Shown here: positions 15,189 through 24,300 of the stretch, piece after piece | Layout: the number at the start of each line of letters is the position of its first letter | How positions within the stretch are numbered: position 1 is the first letter of the stretch | Source of the DNA: Elusimicrobiota bacterium | GTDB lineage: Bacteria > CAYTYR01 > UBA6262 > DAOVJB01 | Direction of reading: 5' to 3' | DNA length: 32,288 nucleotides | NCBI GenBank assembly: GCA_030673425.1 | Contig: DAOVJB010000001.1 | Coordinates: forward strand, 1 to 32,288 | Notes under the pieces: generated by a model | The model's database searches: none | Seen by the model: the letters and a program-made list of their open reading frames with translations, nothing else | Told to the model about the DNA's origin: nothing | Made by a program: the position numbers and the translations under genes

Positions 15189-16406
15189 ATGCGTTACGAA
15201 CTATTCATAAGTTTGAGATATTTGAGGGCTAAACGTAAGCAGGTTCTTTTATCCATTATTACGTTCATTTCCATCGGAGGGGTTGCTTTAGGGGTTACCG
15301 CGTTACTTGTAACTTTATCGGTGATGAACGGTTTTAAGAGTGACCTTACAAACAAAATTTTGGGAACATATGCTCATATAGTTGTTCTGCACCAGACAGG
15401 TCAGGGATTAAGCAATTATACTGGTGTTCAGAAAGAAATAGAAAATATCCCCCATATTATTGCTTCTGCCCCTTTTGTTTACGGCCAGATTATGCTAAAA
15501 GCAGGAGACAATGTTGCGGGTGCAGTAGTTAAGGGAATAAACCCTGAAGCTGAAAGTAAAATAACAGATTTAAGAAGGAATATAACAGCAGGAAATTTAG
15601 ATACGCTTAATGGTTCAAAAAGCATTATTTTAGGAAGCGAGTTAGCAAGGAATCTCGGTGTGGTGTTAAATGAGGAGGTATTTCTCATTTCTCCAATGGG
15701 GGTTGTTTCTGCTTTCGGATTTATACCGAGGATGGAGAAGTTTACTGTAGGAGGGATATTTAACTCCGGGATGTATGACTATGATAGCAACCTGTCTTAT
15801 GTTTCTTTGCAATCAGCCCGGGATTTTTTTAACTTAGGTGAAAAAATTACAGGCATTGCGGTAAAGACGGATAATCCTTACAGGGCGCAGGAAGTTTCTT
15901 TGAATATGCAGGAGGAGCTTGGTTTCCCCTACTGGGTGCGCAGCTGGATGGTAACTAACCGTAATTTGTTTTCCGCCCTGAGGCTGGAAAAGATCACAAT
16001 GTTTATTATCCTTGTCCTTATAATCCTGGTTGCTGCCTTTAATATAGTGGCTACCTTGATGATGATGACTATGGAGAAGACCAAGGATATAGGCATATTA
16101 AAAGCAATGGGTGCAACCAGAAAGAATATAACAAGAATTTTTATATTTGAAGGTTTAATAATAGGTGTTATAGGAACCGTTCTCGGCTGTATCGGAGGGT
16201 TTGCAATTTCAAAGCTCCTTGATGTATATCAGTTTATAAACATTCCTTCTGATGTTTATTATCTTGATAGATTACCGGTCGAGATGCAATTGGGTGATTT
16301 CCTGATCGTTGCAATCTCAGCTATAGCGATAAGCCTTCTGGCTACGATTTATCCTTCTTATAAAGCGGGAAAATTAGACCCTTGTGAAGCAATAAGATGT
16401 GAGTGA
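15189..16406 (+). CDS. lolC: Lipoprotein-releasing ABC transporter permease, LolC/LolE family
   Basis: 405 residues. N-terminal ISLRYLRAKRKQVLLSIITFISIGGVALGVTALLVTLSVMNGF gives the first membrane helix and the family signature; a periplasmic domain spans about 45-265; three further helices lie near 270-300, 315-345 and 370-395, with MEKTKDIGILKAMGA in the FtsX-type coupling region. With LolD it extracts lipoproteins from the inner membrane for transport to the outer membrane. Only one permease gene is present, so it probably forms a homodimer (LolF type) rather than LolC plus LolE. It overlaps lolD by four bases. Confidence 0.93.
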   Translation: MRYELFISLRYLRAKRKQVLLSIITFISIGGVALGVTALLVTLSVMNGFKSDLTNKILGTYAHIVVLHQTGQGLSNYTGVQKEIENIPHIIASAPFVYGQIMLKAGDNVAGAVVKGINPEAESKITDLRRNITAGNLDTLNGSKSIILGSELARNLGVVLNEEVFLISPMGVVSAFGFIPRMEKFTVGGIFNSGMYDYDSNLSYVSLQSARDFFNLGEKITGIAVKTDNPYRAQEVSLNMQEELGFPYWVRSWMVTNRNLFSALRLEKITMFIILVLIILVAAFNIVATLMMMTMEKTKDIGILKAMGATRKNITRIFIFEGLIIGVIGTVLGCIGGFAISKLLDVYQFINIPSDVYYLDRLPVEMQLGDFLIVAISAIAISLLATIYPSYKAGKLDPCEAIRCE

Positions 16407-17098
16407 GTATATATATGGATAACAGAAATCTTATAACAGCTAGAAATTTGGATAAGAGCTATTTTAATAATAACAGAGAACTTCATGTCCTAAAAGAGGT
16501 AAATTTAGAAATTAAACACGGGGAAATTTTAGCTATTGTCGGGCCAAGTGGTGCGGGCAAGAGTACGCTTTTACATATTTTAGGGGCGTTGGACCGTCCT
16601 ACGCAGGGAGAAGTTCATTTTGAAGATAAGGATATCAGCCGGTTAAATGATAATGAACTCTCTTATTTGCGCAATAGGAATATAGGTTTTGTTTTTCAGT
16701 TTCACCATCTGTTGCCTGAGTTTACGGCAGTTGAGAATGTATCTATTCCGGGTTTTATGTATCTAAATAGTAGCGGGATAGAAGAAGTTAAAGATAAAGC
16801 AATGAATGTTCTGCGGCAGGTAGGGTTAGGAGATAGAATGAATCACAGACCTTCTGAGCTATCAGGTGGGGAGCAACAGAGACTTGCTGTAGCAAGGGCT
16901 TTAATAAATGACCCACAGATAATCTTAGCTGATGAGCCGACAGGCAACTTGGATTGGAAGAACAGCGAGGTTGTTCATAACATCCTATGGGAGCTTAACA
17001 GGAATAAAAAACAGACTCTGGTTATTGTTACTCATAATGAGGAACTGGCCGGAAGAGCATCGAGAATTATTCATTTAGTAGACGGAAGAATTGTTTAA
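16403..17098 (+). CDS. lolD: Lipoprotein-releasing ABC transporter ATP-binding protein LolD
   Basis: 231 residues. Walker A GPSGAGKSTLLH, Q-loop FVFQFHHLLPEFTAVENV (the LLPEFTA form is typical of LolD), signature LSGGEQQRLAVARAL, Walker B ILADEPTGNLD and H-loop VIVTHNEE are all intact. It powers lipoprotein release with the preceding permease. Start shown is GTG 16403, which overlaps the permease stop; ATG 16415 is an in-frame alternative. Confidence 0.95.
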   Translation: MSIYMDNRNLITARNLDKSYFNNNRELHVLKEVNLEIKHGEILAIVGPSGAGKSTLLHILGALDRPTQGEVHFEDKDISRLNDNELSYLRNRNIGFVFQFHHLLPEFTAVENVSIPGFMYLNSSGIEEVKDKAMNVLRQVGLGDRMNHRPSELSGGEQQRLAVARALINDPQIILADEPTGNLDWKNSEVVHNILWELNRNKKQTLVIVTHNEELAGRASRIIHLVDGRIV

Positions 17099-17125
17099 GG
17101 ATAGATTAAGAAGGGAGAACTCAGT

Positions 17126-17659
17126 ATGTTGTGTAATATCTGTCATAAAAAAGAGGCAGTAATTCATTTTACGGAAATAATAGATAACCAGATAACAAAA
17201 TTGCATCTGTGTGAGGAATGTGCCAAGACTAAAGGATTGCAGTTTCCTTTTGGAAAACCACTTTTTTCTATGGCTGATTTATTGGCAGGTTTAAGCAATT
17301 TTGATACATATTCTTTGGAACAAAAAGCCAAGGTAAAGTGTCCAAATTGTGGGGTTACATATAACGATTTCAAGAGGAACGGTAAATTGGGCTGCAGCGA
17401 ATGTTATAGTTGCTTTAAGGCTGAACTCAAGCCTATTCTTAAAAGAATCCACGGAGGAATTTCTCACCTGGGTAAAGCTCCTGTAGCCAGAGGTAAAAAA
17501 ACTACACGCAGGAAGAAAAAAACAACAGGCCCTCCATCTGTTGACATCCAGATAAATCAACTGCATACAGAATTGCAAGAAGCAGTTAAAAATGAAGAAT
17601 ATGAAAAAGCAGCTGTGATTAGAGACAAAATAAAAGAATTAAAAAGGAGTAGTGTATGA
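17126..17659 (+). CDS. mcsA: McsA-like zinc-finger / UVR-domain protein
   Basis: 177 residues. Cys pairs at C3/C6 and C29/C32 form a first zinc site, and CPNCG plus CSECY a second. Residues about 135-175 are a UVR motif (LHTELQEAVKNEEYEKAAVIRDKIKELK). This is the McsA layout; McsA activates the arginine kinase McsB. AGGGAG lies upstream of the ATG. The stop overlaps the mcsB start by four bases, as expected for partners. Confidence 0.92.
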   Translation: MLCNICHKKEAVIHFTEIIDNQITKLHLCEECAKTKGLQFPFGKPLFSMADLLAGLSNFDTYSLEQKAKVKCPNCGVTYNDFKRNGKLGCSECYSCFKAELKPILKRIHGGISHLGKAPVARGKKTTRRKKKTTGPPSVDIQINQLHTELQEAVKNEEYEKAAVIRDKIKELKRSSV

Positions 17660-18702
17660 AGCTGAAATATATGCTTGAGGAAAAAAGCGGATGGCTTACA
17701 GGGGAAGGTCCTTCCCTTGAGGTTGTAATATCAAGCAGGATAAGATTAGCCAGGAATCTTTCAGAATATCTTTTTCCGAACAAGTCCCAGGAAGACCAAC
17801 AGAAACAAGTTTTTAAGTTAATAACTGAGGCTGTAAAAAAGAGCAATTATTTTAAGAATGCGGCTATTTTAAGGTTAAATGATCTGGAAAAGGTGGACAG
17901 GCAACTTTTAATGGAAAGGCACCTTGTGAGTTTTGAGCATGCCCGTGGGAAAGGTGAAAGGGGGATAATTATAGGTGATAAGGAAATAATAAGCATCATG
18001 ATCAATGAGGAAGACCACCTGCGCATACAGGCATTACAGCCTGGTTTCCAGCTGTCAGAGGTATGGGATTTTATCACCCGGATTGACGATGAACTGTCAA
18101 AATATCTTGATTATGCTTTTAGTGAGGAATGGGGTTATCTCACATCATGTCCCACTAATACAGGAACAGGGATACGTGCATCAGTCTTAATACATCTTCC
18201 GGGATTAGTTATTACGGGTGAGATAAATAAAGTATTAGAGGCTTTGTCAAAATTAGGACTGGCGGCACGGGGACTTTACGGGGAAGGGACAAGGGTTATG
18301 GGAGATTTCTTCCAGATTTCTAACCAGGTTACATTATGTCAGACCGAAGAAAATATTATAGATAATATAGAACGTGTGGTAAAGCAGATTATAGGTTATG
18401 AATTAAAGGCACGGGAGATGTTGAAAAAGGATACCATGGAAGAAAACTATGATAGAGTTTACCGTGCTTACGGAATCTTGAAAAATGCCCGTACTATTAG
18501 TTTTGTAGAAGCAATGGAATTGTTATCTAAGGTAAGATTAGGAGTAGATATAGGAATTGATTTGGGTGTCGATATAGGTATTCTTAATGAGCTTATGATT
18601 TTTACTCAGCCGGCACACCTGCAGGAATCCTCAGGAAAGATATTAGACCCTCACGAAAGGGATATACTGAGGGCAAAGTTTATCAGGGAAAAATTGAGTT
18701 AA
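17656..18702 (+). CDS. mcsB: Protein-arginine kinase McsB
   Basis: 348 residues. Phosphagen-kinase fold with VISSRIRLARNL at the start, the active-site segment TSCPTNTGTGIRASV (Cys165) and the late RGLYGEGTRVMGDFFQISNQ. McsB phosphorylates arginines on damaged proteins, marking them for ClpC-ClpP. It is followed after 27 bases by clpC. No ctsR repressor gene is next to it, unlike in Bacillus. Finding it with Lol and Tam genes puts the system in a two-membrane organism. Confidence 0.95.
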   Translation: MKLKYMLEEKSGWLTGEGPSLEVVISSRIRLARNLSEYLFPNKSQEDQQKQVFKLITEAVKKSNYFKNAAILRLNDLEKVDRQLLMERHLVSFEHARGKGERGIIIGDKEIISIMINEEDHLRIQALQPGFQLSEVWDFITRIDDELSKYLDYAFSEEWGYLTSCPTNTGTGIRASVLIHLPGLVITGEINKVLEALSKLGLAARGLYGEGTRVMGDFFQISNQVTLCQTEENIIDNIERVVKQIIGYELKAREMLKKDTMEENYDRVYRAYGILKNARTISFVEAMELLSKVRLGVDIGIDLGVDIGILNELMIFTQPAHLQESSGKILDPHERDILRAKFIREKLS

Positions 18703-18729
18703 AGAAAGTTATATAGGAGGAGATTTAAG

Positions 18730-21195
18730 ATGTTTAATCGTTTTACTGAGAGGGCACAAAAGGTTATTCTCTTGGCCCAGGAAGAGGCTAAGAAATTAAA
18801 TCATGATTATTTAGGTACGGAACACCTGCTTTTAGGATTGGTTGCTTTGGGTGAAGGTGTTGCTGCAGTTGCTTTGAATAATTTAGGTATAGATTTAAGA
18901 AAATTACGCCAGGAAGTGGAAAAAGCTATCGGGATAGGAGAGAACATATTGCTTCTCGGAGAAATCCCGTTTACTCCCCGGGCCAAAAAAGTGTTGGAAC
19001 TATCGGTAGAGGAAGCCCAGGATATGGGACATAATTATGTAGGTACAGAGCATATCCTGTTAGGGTTAATAAGGGAAGGGGAGGGAGTAGCAGCTAGGGT
19101 TTTGAGTTCATTAGGGATAAATTTAGAAAAACTTAAAGCAGAAATTGTAAATATATTAGGTGAAATCGGAGCTGCCCCTCAGGATGAGGGTCCGTCTAAA
19201 CCCAGGCATAGAACGAAGTCAAATAGTCCTACACTCGATTCTTTCGGTAGGGATTTGACCGTTCTTGCTCAGGAGTCCAGGCTTGATCCTGTAATTGGAC
19301 GTGAATCAGAGATTGAGAGAGTCATTCAGATTCTTTGCAGGAGAACAAAGAATAATCCTGCCTTAATCGGTGAGCCCGGTGTGGGAAAAACAGCTATTGT
19401 GGAAGGATTGGCACAGAAGATTGCTAGTAATAACGTACCTGAGATTTTGTTAAATAAAAGAGTGTTGACTCTTGATTTAGCCGGTGTAGTAGCAGGAACG
19501 AAATACAGAGGAGAATTTGAACAGCGCTTGAAACTTATCGTTGAAGAGATTCGTCGTGCGAGAAACAGTATAATTCTTTTTATTGATGAACTACATACCG
19601 TGGTTGGAGCCGGAGCGGCTGAAGGAGCCATTGATGCATCTAATATGTTAAAACCTGCCCTTGCACGTGGAGAACTGCAGTGTATAGGAGCTACAACATT
19701 AAATGAGTATAAAAAATATATTGAACATGATGCGGCTTTAGAGAGGAGATTTCAATCGGTTATGGTGGACCCTGCTACTGTTGAGGAAACAAAGGCGATA
19801 TTAAAAGGCCTCCGGGATAAGTATGAGGCCCACCATAGGGTCAGAATTACTGATAAAGCCATTGATGCTGCCGCAGAGTTGTCCAACAGATATATTGCTG
19901 ACAGATTCCTTCCGGATAAGGCTATTGATTGTATTGATGAGGCAGGAGCCCGGATAAGGTTAAAAAGTACCATGTTGCCTCCTGATATCAAGAATTTAGA
20001 GAATGAGATTGAACAGACAGACGAAGAAAAGAAAGCAGCAACGGCTACGCAGGAATTTGAAAAGGCTGCTAAACTCAGGGATAAAGAAAAAGAGTTAAAA
20101 ACAAAATTAGAGAAAATAAAAGATGAGTGGGAGCAGAAAAAAACTCAGAAAGAACCTGTTGTTACGGAGGAAGATATTGCTTATGTTGTTTCTAAGTGGA
20201 CAGGAGTTCCTGTTGAAAAACTTACAGAAAAAGAATCGGATAAATTACTCAGGATGGAGGATTACCTGCATAAAAGAGTAATCGGGCAGGATGCGGCCAT
20301 AAAGGTCGTTTCTCAGGCCGTGCGTCGTTCACGTACGGGATTAAAAGATCCGAAAAGGCCTATTGGTTCATTTATATTTTTGGGACCTACCGGCGTGGGT
20401 AAGACAGAGTTAGCCAGGACTCTGGCAGAGTTCTTATTCGGTAATGAAGAAGCTATGATTCGTATTGATATGAGTGAATATATGGAGAAATTTGCGGTTT
20501 CACGTTTAATTGGTGCTCCTCCGGGATATGTTGGTTATGAAGAAGGCGGGCAATTAACAGAACAGGTAAGGCGCAGGCCATACTCCGTGATACTTTTAGA
20601 TGAAATTGAAAAAGCACATTCTGATGTATTTAATATTCTGCTTCAGGTTATGGATGACGGGCAGCTTAGTGATAACCTTGGTCATACTGTAAGTTTCAGG
20701 AATACCGTTATAATCATGACCGCTAATATTGGTGCAAGGGAGATAAAAAATGGCAGGGCACTGGGCTTTCAGGCCAGCGAAGACACAGATAAAACCTATA
20801 GTCAAATGAAAGACATTGTTCTTGAGCAAATGAAAAAAACATTTAATCCTGAATTTCTTAATCGTATTGATGAAATAGTTGTTTTTCATGCTTTGTCTAA
20901 AGATGATATGAGAAAAATTGTTGATTTGATGTTAAATAATGTCATTACAAGACTCAAAGAACAAAATGTTGTTTTAGATGTTTCTAAACTCGCACGAGAG
21001 TTCCTTTTAGAGAAGGGATATGACCCTGCTTTTGGTGCACGGCCACTCAGAAGAGCTATCCAGAAATATTTAGAAGACGCTCTTGCTTCTGAAATGTTAT
21101 CCAAGCAATTTTCAAAAGGAAAAGTTATTTATATTGAATTAGCAGAAGATAAGGAGAAGCTCGTTTTTAAGGAAAAAGTCGCACAGCAAAATTAA
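18730..21195 (+). CDS. clpC: ATP-dependent Clp protease ATP-binding subunit ClpC
   Basis: 821 residues. Two N-terminal Clp repeats (about 1-145; [15 protein letters not shown] and [15 protein letters not shown]), AAA1 with GEPGVGKT (214-221) and [12 protein letters not shown], a UVR-type middle region ([16 protein letters not shown], about 446-461) that marks ClpC rather than ClpB, then AAA2 with GPTGVGKT (552-559). It unfolds substrates for ClpP; the N-domain is the phospho-arginine reader in known ClpC. clpP is not in the window. GGAGGAG precedes the ATG by 8 bases. A DnaJ-type or CtsR operator was not seen upstream. Confidence 0.97.
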   Translation: MFNRFTERAQKVILLAQEEAKKLNHDYLGTEHLLLGLVALGEGVAAVALNNLGIDLRKLRQEVEKAIGIGENILLLGEIPFTPRAKKVLELSVEEAQDMGHNYVGTEHILLGLIREGEGVAARVLSSLGINLEKLKAEIVNILGEIGAAPQDEGPSKPRHRTKSNSPTLDSFGRDLTVLAQESRLDPVIGRESEIERVIQILCRRTKNNPALIGEPGVGKTAIVEGLAQKIASNNVPEILLNKRVLTLDLAGVVAGTKYRGEFEQRLKLIVEEIRRARNSIILFIDELHTVVGAGAAEGAIDASNMLKPALARGELQCIGATTLNEYKKYIEHDAALERRFQSVMVDPATVEETKAILKGLRDKYEAHHRVRITDKAIDAAAELSNRYIADRFLPDKAIDCIDEAGARIRLKSTMLPPDIKNLENEIEQTDEEKKAATATQEFEKAAKLRDKEKELKTKLEKIKDEWEQKKTQKEPVVTEEDIAYVVSKWTGVPVEKLTEKESDKLLRMEDYLHKRVIGQDAAIKVVSQAVRRSRTGLKDPKRPIGSFIFLGPTGVGKTELARTLAEFLFGNEEAMIRIDMSEYMEKFAVSRLIGAPPGYVGYEEGGQLTEQVRRRPYSVILLDEIEKAHSDVFNILLQVMDDGQLSDNLGHTVSFRNTVIIMTANIGAREIKNGRALGFQASEDTDKTYSQMKDIVLEQMKKTFNPEFLNRIDEIVVFHALSKDDMRKIVDLMLNNVITRLKEQNVVLDVSKLAREFLLEKGYDPAFGARPLRRAIQKYLEDALASEMLSKQFSKGKVIYIELAEDKEKLVFKEKVAQQN

Positions 21196-21264
21196 TATGT
21201 CCTGACAACCTACTTTTATTTCCTTCCGGTTTATGGCCTTAAACATTACTCTAAAATGTGAATA

Positions 21265-21293
21265 TTGGTTGGGAGTATCTTAGTTATTATTAT
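21265..21293 (+). promoter_or_regulatory. Candidate promoter of the tamB-like gene
   Basis: TTGGTT (21265-21270), 17 bases, TATTAT (21288-21293). Expected start near 21300 is downstream of the GTG at 21258, which supports the later ATG start of the gene at 21333. Confidence 0.45.
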
Positions 21294-21332
21294 TTCTGTC
21301 ATAGGCTAGTATATATCACAAGGATTGTTTCT

Positions 21333-24300
21333 ATGCGTAAGAGGAAGAGGATAATTACAATATCGGTAATATTGATTTGTCTCCTAGTAGGTACCTATTT
21401 AGCTATGAGGTCAGGCATATTCGCTGAACAGTTTAAAGGGGTAGCTGTTAGGGAATTGGAAAAATTGTTCTCAAGAAAAGTACATATCAGACATATTGAT
21501 ACTAATTTCTTCAACCGTATCAACTTGAGAGGTGTAAGGATCGCTAAAGGGTCTGATTTTACCAAAGGGGATCTACTCACTATAGATAAGGTATCCATCC
21601 ACTTAAATCTTTTGAACTTTATTAACAAGAAACCAAAGTTAGTGGATGCTATTAAAAGTATCACCCTCGTTAAGCCAGCTTTTGAACTTAGCAATAAGGA
21701 AGGTAATTGGAACATAAGTTTACCTTTGGCCTCAGGTCCGGAAGAATCTCTCAGGTTAAAGGTTTTTATTTACCGGGGGCAGGTATCAGTAGAGGATGTA
21801 TCAGGCGGTCCGTTTGATAAGTTAAAATTGCGTTCATTAAAAGGGCTGATTGATTTATCGCTTCCGGCAAAGAAGCATATTCAGTTTACGACAAAAACCA
21901 GCTTAAGTAAAAAAGACAAAGTTTCTTTGAATATCGATTTTCTAGGTGATAATTTTGAGGCAGATCTGATTTTAGAAAAAGGTAATCTGTCTAATTATTC
22001 AAAATTGATAAAATTTTCTATCAGTAAATATAATTTGACTGAGGGTTTATTTGACGGAAATGTTTCCCTGGTCGGAAATATGCAGAATTTTAACAATATT
22101 GTCTATAAGGGGAAATTGAATATTAAAGAAGCAACCGTTCAGATTGAAGATGTAAAAGAAGATATATCCGATATTAAAGCGGAACTGGTGCTGGAAAACG
22201 GAATGATCTCTTCGAATAAAATTACCGCAAAACTCGGTAAATATCCTTTTACACTAAGAGGCAATGTTCTTGGATTTGAGTCTGATATTTCTTTGGATTT
22301 AGAATTAGATTTTCCAGATGCCGAGTATGACTTGCTTACAGAACTGGCAGATTCTATCGCATCAATCGGGGAAATATATACACTGGGACAGGGTAGTTTT
22401 GATTGCCGTGTTAAAGGACCCCTGGATGACCTGAGTGTAGACGGCCGGGTTAAAATAATAAAAGGAGAGGTGTTAAAAGAAAAGGTTTCGGACCTTACGG
22501 CTAAATTCCAGTATCAAAATAAATTATTCAGTTTACTTAGTTTATCAACAGGATTTTATAAAGGGCGGATGTCTGTTAGTGGAACAGTAGGCGTAAGCAA
22601 AAAGCCTGCTGTGCTTAATTTTGATTTGAGGGCTGAGAATGTGGATTTACCTGGCTACTTAAGATTAGCCGAGAATCAAAAAGATGTTAAAGGTCGGGCT
22701 ACATTGATTGGAAAAGTAACCGGTAATGTATTCGCGCCTTTATTACAAGCAAAGGTGACCTCGAACAGTTTATATTTAATGAAATATGAGATTCCTATTC
22801 TGGAGGGTAAGCTTAAATATCATAAGGATGAACTTCTTATAAACACCTATACAACCGATCGAAAATACAAGGTTGATACAACACTATATTTAAGGAAGGA
22901 TTCAATTTCAGTAAAGGAATTTAGTGTCTCCTGGGATAAGAGTATGCTCAATATAGAGGGTGTGATTGACCTTAAAAATAAAAACATGGATTTAGATATT
23001 AAAACTTCAGGGCTTAAAGCAGAGGATTTTCCTCCTGTTAAGAAGTATTATAAAGATTTAACCGGTGAGTTTTCTTTCAGCGGTAAGTTGAAAGGGAAAT
23101 TAGATGACTTGGCAGTAAGTGGTAAAATTTTATCAGAAGATTTATTGCTTGCCAAAAAGAAGGTCAGTTTATTTGCTGATTTTACATTTAGCGGAAAAGC
23201 ATTAGACATTGCCTCACTAGAAATAAATAAGGCTTATAAAGCTAAGGGAAAAATTATTTTTAGCGATATGCCAGATTCTCCTTATCTTGATGTTGATATT
23301 TCTGTAGAGGACGGCCAGCTTTATATATTGGGTGTTTTATGCAGGATAGGAAAGGCGAGTGATGAAAATATTAAAGGCATAATAGACGGCAATCTGAGAT
23401 TAAAAGGGCCATTTAGGGATTTAACAGGTGGCGGAGAAATTAAACTTCAGAAAACTACTGTTTGGGACAGGAGGATAGAAAATTTACATTCCTCTTTCGC
23501 TATTTATAACAACAAGTTGGATATTGCCAAATTTATTCTCCAGCAGAACGGGGGTAAAATAAAAGGTACGGCACAGTTTGGAATTAAGGCAGATTCTATT
23601 AATGAGTTTAACTTAGATTTAGATTTAGAAGAATTTATGTTTGAGGAAATATTGTTTGCCGGTGACTTAAACGTGAAGGGAACATTAGGTTACGGCGACA
23701 AAAAAGAAGCCAAGGCCATACTACTTACATCGGGCTTGAAAATAAATAACCAGCCGCAGGAAATAAAAGCAAGACTGACATATGAAGATAAAATCCTTTA
23801 TATTTCACCTGTGAGCTCAAAGGATAATTATACGTTTACTGGAGATATTAATTTTAAGCAGGAACCTGAGATGGATGTCAAGTTGAATATAAAAAACGTC
23901 TCTGTTGGGCATTTATTGAGGTTAGTTAAAGTTTCCGGGGTAGATGAATTTACAGGGAACCTGAACGGATATGTAAGGTTTAAGGGTAGCTTGAGAAATC
24001 CTGAATTGATAGGAAATGTAGATATCAATAAAGGCAACTTAAGAAATTTTGAGTTTGATAAACTGAAGGTCCTTTTATTATTCAAAGATAACATCCTTTT
24101 TCTTAAAGAAGTAAAGGGAACATCAAAGAAAGGCAAATTTTTAGTCAGAGGTAATATTAATTTTGATAAGGCTGAACAGCAGTTAGATTTAGCGATAGAA
24201 ATGGAGGATATGGAATTAAAATCTTTAAGCAATGCTTATTTACCGCGGCTGAAGGAACCTGTTGATGCCCGTCTTAATGGTGCGTTCAAGGTTACAGGCA

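Noticed and set aside
21258-21332. Upstream GTG start for the tamB-like gene
   Set aside because: A promoter-like pair lies between it and ATG 21333, and the later start gives the expected basic residues plus membrane anchor.
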